Below are positions 59,510 to 64,000 of a DNA stretch of 64,000 nucleotides, piece by piece. The stretch covers positions 868,001 through 932,000 of the forward strand of contig JAVFKD010000004.1 of the NCBI GenBank assembly GCA_036429605.1, given 5' to 3'. Positions within the stretch are counted from its first letter, which is position 1. The number at the start of each line of letters is the position of its first letter. The notes below the pieces were generated by a model that saw only the letters and a list, made by a program, of their open reading frames with translations, searched no databases and was not told the DNA's origin. This stretch comes from Cladobotryum mycophilum. Lineage: Eukaryota; Ascomycota; Sordariomycetes; Hypocreales; Hypocreaceae. Made by a program: the position numbers and the translations under genes.

Positions 59510-62471
59510 GATAGCAAGATGTGGTGCATTTCCGAAACGCTCTTCACTTGCAAGAAAGGTTCATAAAAAATGAAGTATGTAGAGGAACAAGACAGTTGAC
59601 AATTTAGAGAAACAGGAATGCCGCAAGGAATGCCAGGGGTGCCACGGAGATTCATTGCTAGGTAGATATATCGGGGCAGAAGATGATTCACGGCCACGCG
59701 TGCTCCGAGTAAGAGTCAAAGAAAGCGGAAACGGTTGCGAGGAGACAAAGCGTTTGTTTCTTGCACATACATACCCTTGCAATGTGTCTTTAATTAGGAA
59801 TGCGAATTGCCAGCCAATCTAGCAACGAGGAGCAATGTCAGGTCAGCAACTGCAGAAAGAAGGCCAAGTAAGAATAAACAGATAAAAAGTCCAAGAAAAA
59901 TTAGGGCGCGTAGTGCTTAGGAAGATGTAAGTTTGTCGGTGATAGAGGACACGAGACGTGACATGGAGAAGGATGATGAGGATGAAGCAAGATGAGCAAG
60001 CAAGCAAAAGAGAAAACTTGAGGGGATGTGTATGATGGGCGGAGGGGAAGGGGATACCCAATCGGGACACGAATTTATTTGGCAAGTTGAGCAGCATTGA
60101 TAATTTAGGAAAGACGATCCCAAAGAAGATGAATGGGAGGTTTCTCGTCACTCACGCTGTCTTGACTCTTGCCAGTTGTCGCTGAAATTTGCTACTTGTG
60201 ACCTATGGGTAGGTACTAGGTAGTTTTGACTTATCAGAGTTAGCAAGAACAAGCCTTGCAGAGAATTATGCGAATATCTCACTGCCAATATTGATATGTG
60301 CTTAATTAATGCTCACTTACCTAGTCGTTATATCTGGTTTCGGTTTCAGTGATGCATGGATGCCTACTGTTGAATCGAGAGTCCTGGAGGAGTGAGAACG
60401 CTGATGACGACGTGGGTGAGGAGGCACCTATTGTAACTGGCCGTATTACAGAGGGGCATACTCCGTACTGATACTACCTATGACTAACCACCGCCAAGAG
60501 AGAGTATCCACTGAAATTATGCAAATAAAATACAATTTCGGACGGAGTGTCTTGGATTTTTAATAATAATACGTAAAACCTGACTCTCAGAAATAAATCA
60601 TAAACTCATAGCTAACACTGTCCTGCACTATCATGTGATGGATGCTCTGCTATCATAGTCCTTTGTGAAAGTCCCCTCCAGGACGGGTCCAGAACTACCC
60701 TATACAACGTTTGCGGAGGCTGAGATGAGCATTCTCAAGCCATTCATTATTTGTCTCGTTATTAAAATATCTTACTACATTGATTAAAAAGCAGTAATAA
60801 TATTTCATTTCAATGATGCTCATGAGATTAGATGAGACGGATCTTCAGCTTTTATTCACCCGTTCATACTTTACGATTAATGAAGCTGCCTCACAATCTC
60901 ACCCACTCATCAACTAACAAACCTGCCCCTTATTTTTTTACTCCACGGAAATCATCTACTTGATAATTGCAATCTGCACATCTAGTTTGGGAAACTCAAC
61001 TAGTTTAAATACGCTTTCAATAACTGTGTTATAATTGTGTTCCCTTAAAGCTTCAATCTCAATAATTTAATTGCGCCTACTGGTAGTGATCCAAGTATTG
61101 CTAGGGTGAATCAACCTTTAACCACATTGTATGCGTAATTATGAGAGATGTAATTCTATACGTGGATGCGCATGGTATATTCGTTAAGGACCAGTGCACC
61201 GGTTGTTCTGCGGTGTGAGATGGACAAGGCGGGGGCTAAATCCTTGTTGAAGACGACGATACACTGGAATCGATTGTGAATGCTGAGCAAGTCCGTCCAC
61301 AAAGTAACAAGCACGGGTATCTTGTCATCTTTTATATAAGAAACTTTGGAAATGTAGATAATGCGGATAGAGGAGTGAACATAAACATCATTACATCACC
61401 GTCCATGGGTGGGAGGATGCTAGACACGAACTTGGAAACACCATCAATCTTCCTCGCAGGCTGTCCCGAAGTACAATTCATCCCCAAAGTACTCAATAAT
61501 AAAGATTCATGCATCATCATCATCATCATAATCACAAAAAATCATTCAGAAAAGTGACCGGTAGACAAGGAGCGGATACTAATACATACTGGCACTCTCG
61601 CGGTCACCTCGACGATGAGCATCCCGCCTCAAGTCCCATGCAATGGAAGCTAATTCCGAAGTATCAGCCGAGAAAAAGAAATCTTCTCATCATTAACCAG
61701 GAACCACAATTAGTATTGAACAGTAGATTGATTCAACCTGATACGGAGAGAGTTCTGTGTCCGCGGGAAAGGGTGATGCGTAGTAATTTTGAAGCAAGCA
61801 TGACAAAGGCATCCTAGGGATGAGTACCTGTGCGACGATCTATAACACATGACTAACAAACTTGAAACGGACGGGACGGGATATAACTATAGACACGTAT
61901 ACTGGAATACATAGGCAATCAGTGGTCATATCGTTGGTGGATGATGAGAATTGCCTTTGTTTAGACTAGGGGGCTAACACGTTCAATGGGCTGGGAAAGG
62001 GGTGTAGTGCTGGAGACACATGGTGGGAGGGGGCGTCTAAGAGGAGATAAAGGTGAGATTCTTTGCCGTTTACACCTTGGGCTTTCAGTCTAGCCAGCTA
62101 ATTCTCAGTCTGAAATACCGGGTGTTGTCGTGACACAAAACTTGAGGTTGTTCAACGGCATGAGTAAGTCGGCCCTACCACCTCTGCAGTCCGCTACATA
62201 TTTTGTGTCGTTTCGCTTAATATCCCGATCTGAAGGATTGTGATGTGCAAACCCCCATTTATCCCCCAGTGCTACTAGCCATTGTGTGCGTTATACATGT
62301 TCTTGACGGAACGTGAAGACACTGGATTTTATCATCTAAGACCCCTAGGCATCCGCTCAAAGTTCTGCCACCACTACCATTTACAACCAGCAGTACACAT
62401 CTATGGCTAATGCATGAATGATCCATCTCTATTTGAACGAATCTTTCCTGAGCTAAACAAGTAATCGAATC
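59510..62471. other. Long intergenic region
   Basis: No supported gene over 3 kb. 60250-61150 is AT-rich. A TACGGAGTA-type motif is at 60459-60467 and a CAT repeat at 61508-61526. Short frames here have no family resemblance. Confidence 0.5.
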
Positions 62472-63643
62472 ATGAAGTGGGCTTTGATCTTCGTCTGGCT
62501 CACGGCCAAGTGGATACTTGGAGATGCAACCCCCAAAAAGCTCATCATCGAGACTGATCTCTTTGGCGATGTTGAGTGGGTCTTCAGTTAATAAACATGT
62601 GACTTAACGGTTTGCTGATCTTCATGTAGCGATGCCGGTGCACTCTTGTTGGCGTTTACAAATGATAACGTCGGCCTCATTAGCGTCCATCTCAGTTACC
62701 CATCCATATACTCCGTTTTGGCAGCCTTCAGTCTGATGGGATATTACAACCACTCCCACGTCCTCCCGGTGGGCATAAAAGTGCTCATCACCAATGACAC
62801 CTTTTTCGATGACTACGCCTATCAGCATGGCGAGTATGCGAGCAAAGTTGCCTGGCACTGGCGCCAGTATGCGCCTACACCATGGCTAGACATCAACAGC
62901 ACTGCATGGCTGGCGGGTGGACGCTATAGAAAAATATTGGGGGACCAGAGCGTGACGGTTGTTAGTCTTGGCTTTTTTGATAACGTAGGTCAATACCCGC
63001 CAACATGCTTCAGCCGAGCGAACGCTGACACCAAGTGACCTCCCCACAAAGCTTTCCGCCATTCTTTCTACTCGTGATGATGTCTACTCGCCTCTCGCAG
63101 GAAAAGAGCTGGTTAAGGCCAAGGTGCGAGAACTTGTGATTAGGGGGGATCATACCCTTCTGGCTGCTCATACAATTTCTACGGCTACAATGCGACCGCG
63201 GCCGCACATGTTGTGATGAATGGCCTGGACCTATTACCTTTCTTGGTGATGAAGTAGGTAGCGATGTCTGGTCAGGCGCACGGCTGGTGGTTGAAGGCCC
63301 AGCGGGCGACCCCGTGCGTGCCGCCTATGAGTGGTTCAAGTATGGGCCCACTCCCTCTATTTCGTATGATCATCGTTAACAAGAATGTAGTGGGTATAAC
63401 AAGTCCCGAAACTCTTGGGATCCGCTCACGATGCTGTATGCGATCGAGGGCTTGGGAGATATCTTTCAGTTTGGAAACAAAGGAGGACATAACTATGTAT
63501 TTCCCGATGGCCGGAACGAGTGGCAGCCAAGGGATGATGGGCGAAAACATAATTATTTGGAGTTGAAAGTCCCCGAGGCGACGGCCGGTGCCCTTTTGGA
63601 TCGCATGTTCCTTCAGGGAGCTAAACAGGCGGCGCGATTTTGA
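62472..63643 (+). CDS. Secreted inosine/uridine-preferring nucleoside hydrolase-like protein, two apparent frameshifts
   Basis: Exons 62472-62575, 62630-62984, 63052-63339 and 63391-63643, about 333 residues if two single missing bases are allowed. The signal peptide is MKWALIFVWLTAKWILGDA. The nucleoside-hydrolase Asp cluster is split by intron 1 and reads ETDLFGDVDDAGALLLA, matching the Ca2+-binding DxDxxxDD motif of IUNH enzymes, followed by LGFFDN, ELVKAKVRELVI and SWDPLTMLYAIEG (the WDP block near the second Ca2+ site). Such enzymes cleave the N-glycosidic bond of nucleosides. The frame breaks at the G6 run 63143-63148 and again near 63215, where an A seems missing outside a long run. 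Intron 3 (GTATGG..TAG, GTTAAC branch site) removes what would otherwise be a TAA at 63377. Either sequence errors or early decay. Confidence 0.7.
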
Positions 63644-64000
63644 AGCACATGACCTTTGCGATGTCTTACTCATAGTCGTTATTGGATGGAAGTTGTTAGC
63701 TGGAAAGAGCTTCATCTTTTCATGCGATATTTGCGCCTATCTCTCTTAGCAGATATACGATCGTTATGTCGTTCCGATGGGATGTTGTGGCATTGCCATC
63801 ACTGCATCTGAGTCAACTGTCAATATGTGGCAGGGTAGACCCCTTGGTCAATGAATAGCTCCATAGCTAACTTGTCAAAATTCACGGCGGCTTAGTGGTA
63901 TTATTTGTCTCTTTGCTATGCGTCTACACTCTGGTTTCATATTTCGTCCAATGTTCTGCCCATAGGAGACAATGAAAGAAACCCAAGCCAGCCTTAACCT
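63644..64000. other. 3' flank, no gene seen
   Basis: Nothing supported in the last 357 bases. Confidence 0.45.

Noticed and set aside
63340..63390. In-frame TAA at 63377 in the nucleoside-hydrolase gene, first taken as a nonsense mutation
   Set aside because: A standard 51-nt intron (GTATGG..TAG with a GTTAAC branch site) removes it and restores family-like sequence in phase.

Overview
The window is nuclear DNA of a filamentous ascomycete (Pezizomycotina). The gene set looks most like a Sordariomycete, possibly Hypocreales, but this is inference. Support comes from short 45-170 nt introns with GTAAGT/GTATGT donors and CTAAC/CTGAC branch sites, a four-unit polyubiquitin gene ending in Gln, a QDE-2-type Argonaute, a fungal HP1, a GH81 glucanase, a killer-toxin-like LysM/GH18 chitinase, an Apd1-type ferredoxin and fungal CorA-like proteins. 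No rRNA, convincing tRNA, CRISPR or organellar gene was found.

Layout. 0-5 kb: 3' end of a flavin amine oxidase, an unknown gene, an alpha/beta hydrolase. 5-8.6 kb (minus): Argonaute with an N-terminal RGG minisatellite. 9-10 kb: AT-rich block with two repeat copies, one RIP-mutated. 11-22 kb (plus): polyubiquitin, a BRAP2/Etp1-type RING ligase, glycerol-3-phosphate acyltransferase, an Apd1-type Fe-S protein. 23.5-28.4 kb (minus): an unknown poly-Glu gene, a 53-aa membrane protein, HP1. 28.4-33.5 kb: no recognisable gene. 33.5-39 kb: a zinc-binding/poly-Gln protein (plus), heme A synthase COX15 (minus), an ankyrin protein (minus). 40-47 kb: a small secreted protein, a broken chitinase, a CorA-like membrane protein. 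48-53.6 kb: UTP14 (plus) and a vacuolar Ca2+/H+ exchanger (minus). 56.6-59.5 kb: GH81 endo-1,3-beta-glucanase (minus). 62.5-63.6 kb: a secreted nucleoside-hydrolase-like gene (plus).

Functional threads. Argonaute (RNA silencing), HP1 (heterochromatin) and a RIP-type mutated repeat all concern genome defence. GH81, the chitinase relic and the small secreted protein concern the cell wall or exterior. Ubiquitin and the RING/UBP ligase concern protein modification.

Main caveat: at least eight coding regions have their reading frame broken at a run of C or G, each time as if exactly one base were missing. In polyubiquitin the missing base can be proved from the neighbouring repeats. The simplest reading is a systematic homopolymer error in the assembly, so those genes are probably intact. 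The chitinase is different: besides such a run it carries four in-frame TAG codons, at least two of which fit the CpA to TpA preference of RIP, so it looks truly decayed.
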